This document shows, piece by piece, positions 25,454 to 33,751 of a stretch of DNA of 64,000 nucleotides; positions within the stretch are counted from its first letter, which is position 1; each line of letters opens with the position of its first letter. The DNA is from Arthrobacter sp. PGP41 (lineage in GTDB: Bacteria > Actinomycetota > Actinomycetes > Actinomycetales > Micrococcaceae): positions 1,240,001 through 1,304,000 of the forward strand of contig NZ_CP026514.1 of NCBI RefSeq assembly GCF_002953935.1, written 5' to 3'. Both the position numbers and the translations under genes were made by a program. The notes under the pieces are model-generated. The model was not told the DNA's origin. It did no database searches and saw only the letters and a list, made by a program, of their open reading frames with translations.

Positions 25454-26509
25454 ATGATTCCTGCTGTTGTGCCCTGTACTGACCGCGCCCTCTGGGACGA
25501 CCATGTTGACCGGTTCCAGGGACATCCGCAACAGCTCTGGGGGTGGGGCGAGACCAAAGCAATGCACGGCTGGTCCGTGGACCGTGTGCTCATCAATGAC
25601 GGCGGGAACACCATTGGCTGCGCCCAGTTGCTGGTCCGGCGCCTTCCCCTTCCGTTCCGTGCGCTGGTGTATATTCCCCGCGGCCCCATGTGTGCTCCGG
25701 AAAATGCGCAGGCGGTCCTCAACAGCCTGGCCGGCCACGCCGCCGTCCGGCACAGGGGCGTGGCCCTGAGCATCGAACCCGACTGGGACCGGGATTCAGT
25801 CTTCGCCGGTGAAGTGGCGGCCGCCGGGTTCCGGTCATCCAGCAATACGGTGCTGATCCCGCGGACCCTGATCCTTGACCTCACCAGGACCGATGACGAG
25901 CTCATGGCGGACATGTCCAAGTCCACCCGCGCCAACATCCGCAAGGCCATGCGCAGCGAAGTGGAGTTCCGCAAGGTGAAGAACGACGCCGAACTTGAGC
26001 AGGTACTGGCCGTCTACCACGAGACCGCGGACCGCGCCGGGTTCGGGATCCACGAGGACCAGTACTACCGGGACATCTTCAAGAACATGGGCGACGGCTC
26101 GCCGATCATCGGGGCGTTCGACGGCGAGCAGTTACTGGCGTTTGTCTGGCTCGCGAGGAGCGGCTCCACCGCCTTCGAGCTCTACGGCGGCGTGTCTGCC
26201 GAGGGGCAGAGGCAGCGCGTCAACTACGGCGTTAAATGGGCGGCGCTGCAGGCGATGCGCGAGGACGGCTGCTCCCGCTACGACTTCAACGGCCTGCTCA
26301 ACGACGGCATCTCGGACTTCAAAAAGCAGTTTGCCAAGCACGAGAACATGCTGCTGGGCACCTGGGAAAAGCCGCTCTCGCCGTTCTACCCGGCATATGC
26401 CCAGGCCATGCCGCTGGCGCGGCGCGGGCTGCAGACCGGCCGGCGGCTGCTGAAGGCTGCCGCCGGCAGGGTCCGCCCTGTGCTCCAGAAGCTGCGCCCG
26501 GGCAGCTAG
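25454..26509 (+). CDS. FemAB/FemX-like peptidoglycan bridge aminoacyltransferase
   Basis: 351 residues of the GNAT-like FemAB family: LWGWGETKAMHGW near the N-terminus, SKSTRANIRKAMRSEVEFRK, then LYGGVSAEGQRQRVNYGVKWAALQAMREDGCSRYDFNG and SDFKKQFAKHENMLLG. Such enzymes use aminoacyl-tRNA to add amino acids to the lipid II stem peptide. Arthrobacter peptidoglycan has interpeptide bridges, so a bridge-building role is likely, but the residue and position are not predictable. ATG 25454 lies 7 nt after TAGGGT (25441-25446). Longer in-frame starts overlap the glpX terminator. Confidence 0.85.
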   Translation: MIPAVVPCTDRALWDDHVDRFQGHPQQLWGWGETKAMHGWSVDRVLINDGGNTIGCAQLLVRRLPLPFRALVYIPRGPMCAPENAQAVLNSLAGHAAVRHRGVALSIEPDWDRDSVFAGEVAAAGFRSSSNTVLIPRTLILDLTRTDDELMADMSKSTRANIRKAMRSEVEFRKVKNDAELEQVLAVYHETADRAGFGIHEDQYYRDIFKNMGDGSPIIGAFDGEQLLAFVWLARSGSTAFELYGGVSAEGQRQRVNYGVKWAALQAMREDGCSRYDFNGLLNDGISDFKKQFAKHENMLLGTWEKPLSPFYPAYAQAMPLARRGLQTGRRLLKAAAGRVRPVLQKLRPGS

Positions 26510-26519
26510 CCCCGGCAAG

Positions 26520-26565
26520 CAAAGGGCGACGGCGGCACCCGCCCGGGTGCCGCCGTCGCCCTTTG
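26520..26565. terminator. Strong bidirectional terminator between femX-like gene and manA
   Basis: Perfect 21-bp arms (26520-26540, beginning CAAAGGGCGACGGCGGCACC, and 26545-26565) around the loop GCCC. The A-rich and T-rich ends serve both directions. Confidence 0.93.
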
Positions 26566-26600
26566 CTGTTGCTGCCTGGAGAGCCGTGGGGCGCGGCCTG

Positions 26601-27851
26601 CTACAGGCCCGTGGTCACGGCGAAAGCTAGCGCAGGCTCCGTGCTCCCCGCCACCGGGTGAACGTTGACTGGAGCCTCGGCGGCGGCCAGGAAAGCGCTG
26701 CCGCCCCGGGCGAGCTGCAGGTCGCCCTTGGGCGAATCGAGGTAGATGTTGCCGGCCACAACAATCACCACGGCCGCGCCGGACTGTGCCAGCGGTACCG
26801 GTCCGGCGTCGGGTGAGAGCTCGATGCGCTGCAGCTGGAATTCCGCGAACGGCGGGCGGAACAGTTCCTGGTCCAGGACAGTCCTTTCGGCCGCGAGCAT
26901 GGGCACCGCCACAGGCTGGAAGTCAACCGTCCGCAGGAGCTCGGGCACATCCACGAACTTGGGGGTGAGGCCGCCGCGCAGGACGTTGTCGGAGGATGCC
27001 ATGACCTCCACGCCCAGCCCGTGCAGGTAGGCATGGACGTTTCCGGCGGGCAGGTAGACCGCCTCGCCGGGTGCCAGCGAGATGCGGTTCAGCAGCAGGG
27101 AGATCAGGACCCCGGGATCGCCGGGGTACTTTTCGTTCAGGCTGACCACAGTGTTGAGTTCGGCCTCGTAAGGTGCAACGGGCGCTCCGGAGCGGAGCGC
27201 GGCCACCACCAGCGCAGTAGCATCAGCCACTGACTGGCCGCCGCTGATCAGGCGCTCGAAGGCTTTCCGCAGGCCCGTGCTTTCGTCGGCGGACTGGAGG
27301 TCCCCAAGCAGCCCATCGATCAGCGCGGGAGCCCCGCCGTCCACGGAGTCGAAGGCGGCGGCAACGTGCCGCAGGATTTCCACGGTCCGGGCAGCCGGAC
27401 GGAAACCGCACAGCGCCTCAAACGGCGTCAGGGCGAGAATCATCTCCGGCTTGTGGTTGTCGTCCCGGTAGTTCCGGTTGGGTGCCTCCGGGGCCAGGCC
27501 CGCCGCGTTTTCCCGCGCAAATCCCGCCCGTGCCTGCTCCAGGCTCGGATGGACCTGCAGGGACAGTGGCTGGGCTGCCGCCAGGATCTTGGCCAGGAAC
27601 GGCAGCCGCGGACCAAAGCGGGCAACGGAGTCCGCGCCGAGGAAATGCTCCGGATCGCGCGAGATCAGGGCGTCCAAGGGCGTGGTGGCCGAACCGTCCT
27701 CGGGAACGCGGGCGACAGACGGGGAGTCGGGGTGCGCGCCGATCCACAGTTCCGCTTCGGGCCCGCCGGACTCCGGGCGTCCCAGGAGGGCGGCGATGGC
27801 CGTCGTCGAACCCCAGGCGTAATCCCGGAGGACGTTGTCAATCTGGTACAA
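26601..27851 (-). CDS. manA: Mannose-6-phosphate isomerase ManA (class I)
   Basis: Interconverts fructose-6-phosphate and mannose-6-phosphate, supplying mannose for GDP-mannose and polyprenyl-phosphomannose. It is a cupin metalloenzyme with zinc ligands in SLQVHPSLEQA and HKPEMILAL, then PGEAVYLPAGNVHAYLHGLGVEVMASSDNVLRGGLTPK in the conserved core (residues cited discontinuously). The start is probably TTG 27851, where the family N-terminus (YQIDNVLRDYAWGSTTAI) begins 28 nt after the LCP stop. Its ribosome-binding site is weak and an in-frame ATG at 27935 lies inside the LCP gene. Last gene of purK-purE-LCP-manA. Confidence 0.9.
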   Translation of the reverse strand: MYQIDNVLRDYAWGSTTAIAALLGRPESGGPEAELWIGAHPDSPSVARVPEDGSATTPLDALISRDPEHFLGADSVARFGPRLPFLAKILAAAQPLSLQVHPSLEQARAGFARENAAGLAPEAPNRNYRDDNHKPEMILALTPFEALCGFRPAARTVEILRHVAAAFDSVDGGAPALIDGLLGDLQSADESTGLRKAFERLISGGQSVADATALVVAALRSGAPVAPYEAELNTVVSLNEKYPGDPGVLISLLLNRISLAPGEAVYLPAGNVHAYLHGLGVEVMASSDNVLRGGLTPKFVDVPELLRTVDFQPVAVPMLAAERTVLDQELFRPPFAEFQLQRIELSPDAGPVPLAQSGAAVVIVVAGNIYLDSPKGDLQLARGGSAFLAAAEAPVNVHPVAGSTEPALAFAVTTGL

Positions 27852-27879
27852 AACCGTTCCGTTCGTTGGTGGGTTGGCT

Positions 27880-29526
27880 CTAGAGCGGGGCGCACTGGCC
27901 GTTGGTGGCCACGAGCTGGCGGATGGCTTCTTCATCGCCATCGCGCTTGAGCTGGTTCAGCATCTCTGCGGTGATCGGCTCGCCGTCGGGGGTTGTGGTC
28001 ACCGGCGTGAAGTCCGACGGCGTGGGCTGCTGTGCGGCGCCGCCGCCGGCCAGCAGGCCAGCGGGGGAGGCCCCGGCCGCCTGGATGCGCCCGGAACCCG
28101 CCTTCGGGACGGCGATGGCGTCGTCTGCAATTCCTGCCGACTGGGCGCCCTTGGCGGAGGCCGATGCCAGCAACTGGGCCACCCGCTCATGGAGCCGGCC
28201 GAAGTCCGGGACGGTGGAGAAGGAAGCGTCGAAGTCAGGGGGGCCGATGGTAAGCCGCTTGACCTCCTGGCCTTTCGCCTTGATGGCGAGGTCCAAAAAG
28301 CTGCCAAGCTGGGAAGAGGAGATATTGGATTCCACAACCCGCGTGCCCGCGTTGGCGATGTCCTCGAACTTGGCCAGCAGCGTGGCCGGGTCCAGTTGCT
28401 TCAGCATGGCTTGCTGGACGCATTGCTGGCGCTGGATACGGGCGTAGTCGTCCACATACTCGCGTGACCGTCCGTACCAGAGCGCCTGGTTGCCGTCGAG
28501 CGTCTGCTCTCCGGCGGGGATCCACCCGAGGGGCATGCCGTGGGTTTGGCTGTAATCGTCGAAGTAGCCGCTCATGGGTACCCAGCCGCCGGCCTTGATC
28601 CTAATGCCGCCCATGGCGTCGATGAGGGTGGAAAAGCCTTCCATGTCCACCAGAACATAGGCCTGGATTGTCATTCCCAGAGTTCCGGAGACGGCCTCCA
28701 TGGTTGCCTGCGCGCCGGGATCGGCCACCCCCGGGTAAAGGTCCGCGTATTGGTTGGTTACTTCGGTGTTGATGGCATTGATGAGGCATTCGTCGCCGCA
28801 GTTGTAGCCGTCGGGATAGATGGCCCGCATCGGCGAGTCTTCGCTGAACTGCGCGTTCTGGAAGTTGCGGGGGACGGAAATGATGGCGGTCTGGCCGGTT
28901 TCGGCGTCAACGCTCAGCACGGAGAGGCTGTCCGGACGCCGTCCCGTACGGTCCTCACCGGCGTCGCCGCCCATCATCAGGAAGTTATAGCGCCCGTCCA
29001 CGGGGTCGATGGCGGGCCCGGAGGAAAAGATATTGCCGATAGCGTTACGGCCCACGTTGAGGAGGTAGGCGGCATAGCCGAGCGACCCGCTCCCGAGGAC
29101 CAGAGCCAGTACCAAAGCAATCCCGACGGCGGGCCGTACCGAGGGCTCCAGCAACACGGGGCGGATCAGCCGCAGGGTGTTGATGAACAGCGCCGCCCAG
29201 CCGACGGCCAGCGCCACCAGCAGGATCACGATCGCCAGGGAGGCGAAGGGATTGGTGATGATGTTGATCAGGAGGGGGCGGTTGAGGAGCAGCAGGAGCA
29301 GGGTGAGCGCGAGTACCGTCCAGACGCAGAGCGTTACGGCCAGTGCGGCGCGGCCCAGCTTCCGGTCGCCGGCCACAATCTGGGCGCTGCCCGGTACCAG
29401 GAGGGTCAGGAGGACAAGCACGAAAGCGCGCTTGGTGCGGACGGGCGGGGAGGCGCTGACCGGGTACCGGACGGGATCTGTCATTGCGCCGCCGGGAGCG
29501 GAGTCATGCAGCTTGCTGCTGGACAT
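27880..29526 (-). CDS. LytR-CpsA-Psr (LCP) family glycopolymer transferase
   Basis: Attaches polyprenyl-linked glycopolymers (teichoic acid- or arabinogalactan-type) to peptidoglycan outside the membrane. The 548 residues comprise a short cytoplasmic tail, about four hydrophobic segments (30-160), then the LCP domain: NFLMMGGDAGEDRTGRRPDS, ISVPRNFQN, AINTEVTNQYADLYPG, VLVDMEGFSTLIDAMGGI and YGRSREYVDDYARIQRQQ with the catalytic arginines. The C-terminal 100 residues are low complexity. ATG 29526 starts 10 bp after the purE stop; ATG 29484 is an alternative. Confidence 0.9.
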   Translation of the reverse strand: MSSSKLHDSAPGGAMTDPVRYPVSASPPVRTKRAFVLVLLTLLVPGSAQIVAGDRKLGRAALAVTLCVWTVLALTLLLLLLNRPLLINIITNPFASLAIVILLVALAVGWAALFINTLRLIRPVLLEPSVRPAVGIALVLALVLGSGSLGYAAYLLNVGRNAIGNIFSSGPAIDPVDGRYNFLMMGGDAGEDRTGRRPDSLSVLSVDAETGQTAIISVPRNFQNAQFSEDSPMRAIYPDGYNCGDECLINAINTEVTNQYADLYPGVADPGAQATMEAVSGTLGMTIQAYVLVDMEGFSTLIDAMGGIRIKAGGWVPMSGYFDDYSQTHGMPLGWIPAGEQTLDGNQALWYGRSREYVDDYARIQRQQCVQQAMLKQLDPATLLAKFEDIANAGTRVVESNISSSQLGSFLDLAIKAKGQEVKRLTIGPPDFDASFSTVPDFGRLHERVAQLLASASAKGAQSAGIADDAIAVPKAGSGRIQAAGASPAGLLAGGGAAQQPTPSDFTPVTTTPDGEPITAEMLNQLKRDGDEEAIRQLVATNGQCAPL

Positions 29527-29536
29527 ACGCGCCGCC

Positions 29537-30121
29537 CTAGCGGCTGCCCCGCAGGGCGCCGTTGCCTTCGGCAAAGACCTCGCTGACCTTTTGCCGCAGG
29601 TTCGCACCCTTGCGGGTAGCGACGGCGTTGAGGTCCGCGGCGAAATCAAGGAGGTCTGCGCGAAGCGATGCGGCAAGCCCGTCCGTCCCGGCCGCCAGTA
29701 TCCGCACGGTCAGGAGGCCCGCGTTGCGTGCCCCGGCGATGGAAACGGTAGCCACCGGAACGCCCGCCGGCATCTGGACGATGGACAGGAGTGAATCCAT
29801 GCCATCCAGGGTCTTCAGGGGGACAGGCACGCCGATGACCGGAAGCGGCGTAACGCTGGCCAGCATGCCCGGCAGGTGGGCCGCGCCGCCGGCGCCGGCA
29901 ATGATGACCCTCAAACCGCGCTCATGGGCGGTCTGCCCGTAGCGGATCATTTCCGTCGGCATCCGGTGGGCGGACACGACGTCGGCCTCGAACGGAATGC
30001 CGAACTCCGCCAGCGCGTCCGCCGCGGCTTCCATCACGGGCCAGTCCGAGTCGGAACCCATGACCAGGCCTACCAAGGGCGCTGTCTCCGACGCGGTGGC
30101 AGGTGTGGTTTGGGCGCTCAT
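29537..30121 (-). CDS. purE: N5-carboxyaminoimidazole ribonucleotide mutase PurE
   Basis: Converts N5-CAIR to CAIR in purine synthesis. The active-site motif GSDSDWP is at residues 22-28, with the conserved SAHRMP and [14 protein letters not shown] loops, all of the class I bacterial form. At 194 residues it is slightly long because of an N-terminal TTPATASET leader. ATG 30121 overlaps the purK stop by 4 bp, so the two enzymes are translated together. Confidence 0.95.
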   Translation of the reverse strand: MSAQTTPATASETAPLVGLVMGSDSDWPVMEAAADALAEFGIPFEADVVSAHRMPTEMIRYGQTAHERGLRVIIAGAGGAAHLPGMLASVTPLPVIGVPVPLKTLDGMDSLLSIVQMPAGVPVATVSIAGARNAGLLTVRILAAGTDGLAASLRADLLDFAADLNAVATRKGANLRQKVSEVFAEGNGALRGSR

Positions 30122-31314
30122 GCGTTCTCCTCGAAAGTGCTTGGCGTTTCCTCCGCCGCTACCCGCCCGTCGCGGATGATGTTAGCCACCATGGTGGCAC
30201 GGCGGCGAACGGACTCAACGTCCGTGGTTGATGAACCCACCAGGTTCACATGGCCGATCTTGCGGCCGGGCCGGACGGACTTGCCGTAGCAATGCACCTT
30301 CGCGGCAGGTTCGCTGGCAAGCGCCAGCGGGAAGGCGGAATACAGGTCCTGGTTCTCGCCGCCCAGGAAGTTCTTCATCACCACCACCGGGGCAAGGGTG
30401 TCCGTGGCGCCAAGTGGAAGGTTCAGTACCGCCCGGAGGTGCTGCTCGAACTGGCTGGTCACCGAGCCGTCCTGCGTCCAGTGGCCGGTGTTGTGGGGGC
30501 GCATGGCAAGTTCGTTGATCAGGAACCCTGCCCCCGAACCCGGCGTCTCGAAGAGTTCAACGGCCAGCACGCCCGTCACTCCCAGCTCGCCGGCAATCCG
30601 CAGGGCGGCGTCTTCCGCTGCCGCTGCAACCTCCACGGGGATATCCAGCGCGGGCGCTATGACCTCGTCACACACGCCGTCCACCTGGATGGTGTGCACC
30701 ACGGGCCATGCCCGGGCCTCGCCGTCCGGCGTCCGTGCCACCAATGCGGACAGTTCCCGCGTGAACTCGACCTTGGCCTCGGCCAGGAGGGGACTCATGG
30801 CGTCAAACCATTCTTCTGTGTCCGCAGCCTCTTCCGCCGAGCCCACAATGCGGACACCCTTGCCGTCGTACCCGCCACGCGGCATCTTCAGCACAACCGG
30901 CCAGCCAGTCCGTTCCCCGAAACTGACGAGGCCTGCCACGTCCTCAACCGAGGCCCAGGCGGGATTGGGAAGTTCCAGCCGGTCGATGGCTGCACGCATC
31001 ACCAGCTTGTCCTGGGCGTTAACGAGCGCGTCGGGTCCGGGCTGGATGTTGACTCCGGCGTCCTGCAGGGCACGAAGGTGGGCCGTTGGGACGTGCTCGT
31101 GGTCAAAGGTCATGACGTCCAGGCCTTCTGCGAAGTCCAGGAGGGTCTGCAGGTCCTTGTAGTCACCCACAGGCGAGGACGGCACCGCCGATACAGCGGA
31201 GACATCGTCACCTTCGGCAAGGACGCGGAGTTCAAAGCCAAGTGCGGTTGCGGCCGGGGCCATCATGCGGGCAAGCTGGCCGCCGCCCACCACGCCTATT
31301 ACTGGAAAAGTCAC
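30118..31314 (-). CDS. purK: N5-carboxyaminoimidazole ribonucleotide synthase PurK
   Basis: ATP- and bicarbonate-dependent carboxylation of AIR, the step before PurE. An ATP-grasp enzyme of 398 residues: [14 protein letters not shown] at the N-terminus, [13 protein letters not shown] in the ATP loop, and [16 protein letters not shown] in the metal/ATP site. GTG 31314 is chosen because the protein then begins at the first beta strand and TAGGCT lies 7 nt upstream (31322-31327, minus strand). The longer in-frame version would start upstream of that promoter. First gene of the purK-purE-LCP-manA run. Confidence 0.94.
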   Translation of the reverse strand: MTFPVIGVVGGGQLARMMAPAATALGFELRVLAEGDDVSAVSAVPSSPVGDYKDLQTLLDFAEGLDVMTFDHEHVPTAHLRALQDAGVNIQPGPDALVNAQDKLVMRAAIDRLELPNPAWASVEDVAGLVSFGERTGWPVVLKMPRGGYDGKGVRIVGSAEEAADTEEWFDAMSPLLAEAKVEFTRELSALVARTPDGEARAWPVVHTIQVDGVCDEVIAPALDIPVEVAAAAEDAALRIAGELGVTGVLAVELFETPGSGAGFLINELAMRPHNTGHWTQDGSVTSQFEQHLRAVLNLPLGATDTLAPVVVMKNFLGGENQDLYSAFPLALASEPAAKVHCYGKSVRPGRKIGHVNLVGSSTTDVESVRRRATMVANIIRDGRVAAEETPSTFEENA

Positions 31315-31486
31315 ATTTGCCAGCCTACCGAAGACCGACCGGTATCCCACGTTCCGGTCCGCGGCGGGCAGGAGTGTTTCGGGCGCCGAAAGCCCCAGGC
31401 GCAGGTTAGGGAGGCTGCCACGCAGGTTTGGGGGCTAAAATGGCCTCTGGCCCGATGGCCCACAGTTCAGACAGCCATGGAGGGCC

Positions 31487-32044
31487 ATGTTTACCGCACT
31501 TGCAGACCGCATCCGGGGACTCGCGTCCCTTTTTTGGCGCGAAGTCGCCAAATTCGGAGCTGTGGGCGGTGTTGCGTTCGTCATCGACAACGGCCTCACC
31601 TACTACCTCATGCACGGCCCCATGACCGACAGCGAGGCCAAGGCAAGGTTTGTGGGCGCCTCGGTGGCCACGGTGTTCTCCTGGATTGCCAACCGGCTCT
31701 GGACCTTCCGGCACCGCCGGCAGGCAAACGTGCTCCGGGAATTCCTGATGTTCGTCCTCATCAATGGGATCGGCATCGGCATCTCCACCGGCTTCACCGC
31801 CCTCGCGAAGTACGGTCTGGGCGTGACTGACAAGAATATGCTGTTCTTCGCGGGAATACTTGGCATCCTGGTAGCCACCGTTGTCCGCTTCTTCGCCTAC
31901 CGGTTCCTGGTGTTCAACCAGGAACTGGACCAGGAACCGGAGTTCTCCCACGACCACGAGCTCATCGAGCTGCACCACCACGCCAAGGAGCGCACCGTCC
32001 CCGTCGAGAGGGAAACCTCGGCCGAAAGCCAGGGCAAGGGCTAG
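31487..32044 (+). CDS. GtrA family membrane protein
   Basis: A four-helix membrane protein of 185 residues with GtrA-type features: FGAVGGVAFVIDNGLTYYL, an AtVFSWIANRLWTF segment, and a final VVRFFAYRFLVF. GtrA proteins help move or load polyprenyl-phosphate-linked sugars across the membrane for surface glycan modification. The C-terminal tail is acidic, with a His cluster (LIELHHHAKER). The ATG lies 4 nt after a GGAGGG motif; TAAAAT at 31436-31441 may be the -10. It lies beside the purK operon, as in mycobacteria. Confidence 0.87.
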   Translation: MFTALADRIRGLASLFWREVAKFGAVGGVAFVIDNGLTYYLMHGPMTDSEAKARFVGASVATVFSWIANRLWTFRHRRQANVLREFLMFVLINGIGIGISTGFTALAKYGLGVTDKNMLFFAGILGILVATVVRFFAYRFLVFNQELDQEPEFSHDHELIELHHHAKERTVPVERETSAESQGKG

Positions 32045-32057
32045 CCGGCACGGCAGC

Positions 32058-32756
32058 TCAACTTCCGTGGATGCGTTCCGCTGCGAGCAGGTTGTCCGTC
32101 AGCTGCACATCCGGGTGGGTTACCACCACCGAGCCGTCGCGCCGCCAGGCGCCGAGGGCATTTGACAGGGCCGCCTCGAGGCCGTTCCCGGCCGGGATGT
32201 GCAGCCGCACGCCCTCTTCATGAGGTACCGCGAAGCCGTCGAGCAGGTCCTGGTGAAGGTAGCTCCGGCCGTCGCCGGCCACGATCGCGCAGCCTGCGGG
32301 ATCAGCTTCGGCATGGGCCATGAACACGTCCCCGTGGGAGCGCACTTCCGCTGCATAGTCGAGGTAGCCGGCGCCCAGCTCACCGGGCCAGCGCATGGCC
32401 AGCGCAGGCAGCGCAACGGCGATGACGGCGTCGTACTTTCCCTCCACCGTTTCCGGATCAGCAGTAACCAGGTAATCCGCCGGGCTGCGGTCAAGGACGG
32501 TCTGCATGCCGAGCTGCCAGGCGGCAAGTGCCCAGACCATGGACTTCCAGTGCGCCGGCAGTTCCAGGCCCAGCCGCATGCCGGGGGTCGCGTCCAGTTC
32601 GTCCTGGAGCAGGTTGCTGGTCTTGGCAACCCAGTTGTCCAGCACCCGGCCGGATAACTCAACGCGTTCGCCGTCGGGGCCGTACCAGGTGAGGCGCGGG
32701 GCAGTGGAGTTGCCTGAACGAAGGGTTGCCATGAGGTCAGCTGCCGGGTTGGTCAT
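32058..32756 (-). CDS. TIGR03089 family protein (AMP-ligase-like, truncated)
   Basis: 232 residues resembling only the N-terminal part of acyl-CoA synthetases (LSGRVLDNWVAKTSNLLQDEL, GMRLGLELPAHWKSMVWALAAWQLGMQTVL) and lacking the adenylation motif and C-terminal domain. This is the normal form of the actinobacterial TIGR03089 family, whose function is unknown. ATG 32756, with CAGGAT (32763-32768, minus strand) 6 nt upstream. It lies between gtrA and whiB, a neighbourhood shared with mycobacteria. Confidence 0.82.
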   Translation of the reverse strand: MTNPAADLMATLRSGNSTAPRLTWYGPDGERVELSGRVLDNWVAKTSNLLQDELDATPGMRLGLELPAHWKSMVWALAAWQLGMQTVLDRSPADYLVTADPETVEGKYDAVIAVALPALAMRWPGELGAGYLDYAAEVRSHGDVFMAHAEADPAGCAIVAGDGRSYLHQDLLDGFAVPHEEGVRLHIPAGNGLEAALSNALGAWRRDGSVVVTHPDVQLTDNLLAAERIHGS

Positions 32757-32858
32757 GGCTACATCCTGCCACCGGGGGCGCTCCTTGGACTACGGTTGGC
32801 CGGGCACTGCCGGCGCAGCACGCTGGAGTTGCACCCGCCACCCCGACGTGACATATCT

Positions 32859-32879
32859 CACACTGAGTTGCTCAGTGTG
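32859..32879. promoter_or_regulatory. Palindrome upstream of whiB
   Basis: CACACTGAG, loop TTG, CTCAGTGTG: perfect 9-bp arms, about 300 bp before whiB and about 100 bp from the divergent TIGR03089 start. Candidate operator or factor-independent stop. Confidence 0.5.
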
Positions 32880-32895
32880 CTTGCTATTTACTGTC

Positions 32896-32917
32896 TTTGC
32901 GGGTATTTTCCCGCAAA
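32896..32917. promoter_or_regulatory. Second inverted repeat upstream of whiB
   Basis: TTTGCGGG, loop TATTTT, CCCGCAAA: perfect 8-bp arms. Role unknown. Confidence 0.5.
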
Positions 32918-32975
32918 CGGCGGCGAATTTGACGGTTCGCGGCCGTCAGTTCGGACTGCTGGACCATGGCGCCGC

Positions 32976-33010
32976 ACGCCCGTAATAAATTACCGGGCGT
33001 GGCGTACGCC
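32976..33010. promoter_or_regulatory. Adjacent inverted repeats upstream of whiB
   Basis: ACGCCCG-TAA...TTA-CCGGGCGT (32976-33000, one bulge) is followed directly by the palindrome GGCGTACGCC (33001-33010). Together with the two repeats before and the one over the -10, this makes five symmetrical sites in 220 bp. Confidence 0.45.
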
Positions 33011-33048
33011 TTATTCGTGATCGAGAGTGATTATTATCCGGCGGCGGC

Positions 33049-33077
33049 TTGACTCGCCCTAGTTACACGCGTGTAAT
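33049..33077 (+). promoter_or_regulatory. whiB promoter with overlapping operator-like palindrome
   Basis: TTGACT (33049-33054), a 17-bp spacer and TGTAAT (33072-33077) form a good sigma-70-type promoter. The perfect 14-bp palindrome TTACACGCGTGTAA (33063-33076) covers most of the -10. The predicted leader is about 80 nt. Confidence 0.65.
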
Positions 33078-33164
33078 TAGATAACTAAAGGCAACTGCGT
33101 AAATGCCGGCACACAACCGAGTGCCACGTATCCAGGCAGGGGCTGCAACATCAGGAGGGTCGCC

Positions 33165-33698
33165 ATGGGGCAAGCAGAGCGTATCCAGGAAGATGCCGTC
33201 GTGGCCGGCCAGGCAACGGCAAAATACCGGGCACGGGGGGTGCCGAGCGACTGGTACGTGGACCCGGCCGACCCCCATGCCGCCGAGCGGTACAACAGGA
33301 ACGCGGGTGGCGCCCTTGAGGACCAGGCCACTGCCTTCCTCGCCGCGCACGAGGCCCTGCTGGACGGCGGCGCCGAGCCGGAGGATGAACTCGACCCTCC
33401 CATGGAGCTGGCCGCACCAAGCGCCATCCAGCCCGTATGGATCGGACTGCCTTTCCAGCAGGATTTCGACGACGAAGGCGAACTGGGCTGGCAAACGGAC
33501 GCCTTGTGCGCCCAAACCGACCCCGAGGCATTCTTCCCTGAGAAGGGCGGCTCCACCCGCGACGCGAAAAAGGTATGCGGGGCATGCAACGTGCGTTCGC
33601 AATGCCTGGAGTACGCGTTGGCGAACGATGAACGGTTTGGCATCTGGGGAGGCCTTTCCGAGCGCGAGCGCCGGCGCCTTAGGAAGCGAGCAATCTAA
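33165..33698 (+). CDS. WhiB family iron-sulfur transcription factor (WhiB2-like)
   Basis: Binds a [4Fe-4S] cluster and acts with the principal sigma factor. The four cysteines are Cys115, Cys138, Cys141 and Cys147 (C-X22-C-X2-C-X5-C), followed by GIWGG (159-163) and a basic C-terminus RERRRLRKR. This pattern and the locus match WhiB2/WhmD, linked to division and septation. At 177 residues it is about 70-80 longer than usual. The extra N-terminus is acidic and unrecognised. AGGAGG sits 6 nt before ATG 33165, so the long form is favoured. ATG 33402 would give the classical short protein. Confidence 0.9.
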   Translation: MGQAERIQEDAVVAGQATAKYRARGVPSDWYVDPADPHAAERYNRNAGGALEDQATAFLAAHEALLDGGAEPEDELDPPMELAAPSAIQPVWIGLPFQQDFDDEGELGWQTDALCAQTDPEAFFPEKGGSTRDAKKVCGACNVRSQCLEYALANDERFGIWGGLSERERRRLRKRAI

Positions 33699-33715
33699 TT
33701 CACCAGGATGTCCAT

Positions 33716-33751
33716 GTCACTGCCGTTGTGGTCGCCCACAACGGCAGTGAC
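33716..33751. terminator. Perfect 16-bp-arm hairpin between whiB and the glycosyltransferase
   Basis: GTCACTGCCGTTGTGG (33716-33731), loop TCGC, CCACAACGGCAGTGAC (33736-33751). It starts 17 nt after the whiB stop and lies within the N-terminal codons of the glycosyltransferase. There is no T-run, so it could end whiB transcription or mask translation of the next gene. Confidence 0.75.

Noticed and set aside
24331..25974. A 547-codon open frame opposite glpX and the FemX-like gene
   Set aside because: It spans two genes and the terminator between them and has no protein-like pattern.
32058..32756. TIGR03089 gene as a broken acyl-CoA synthetase pseudogene
   Set aside because: The short form is the normal family length, and the frame is intact with its own leaderless promoter pattern.
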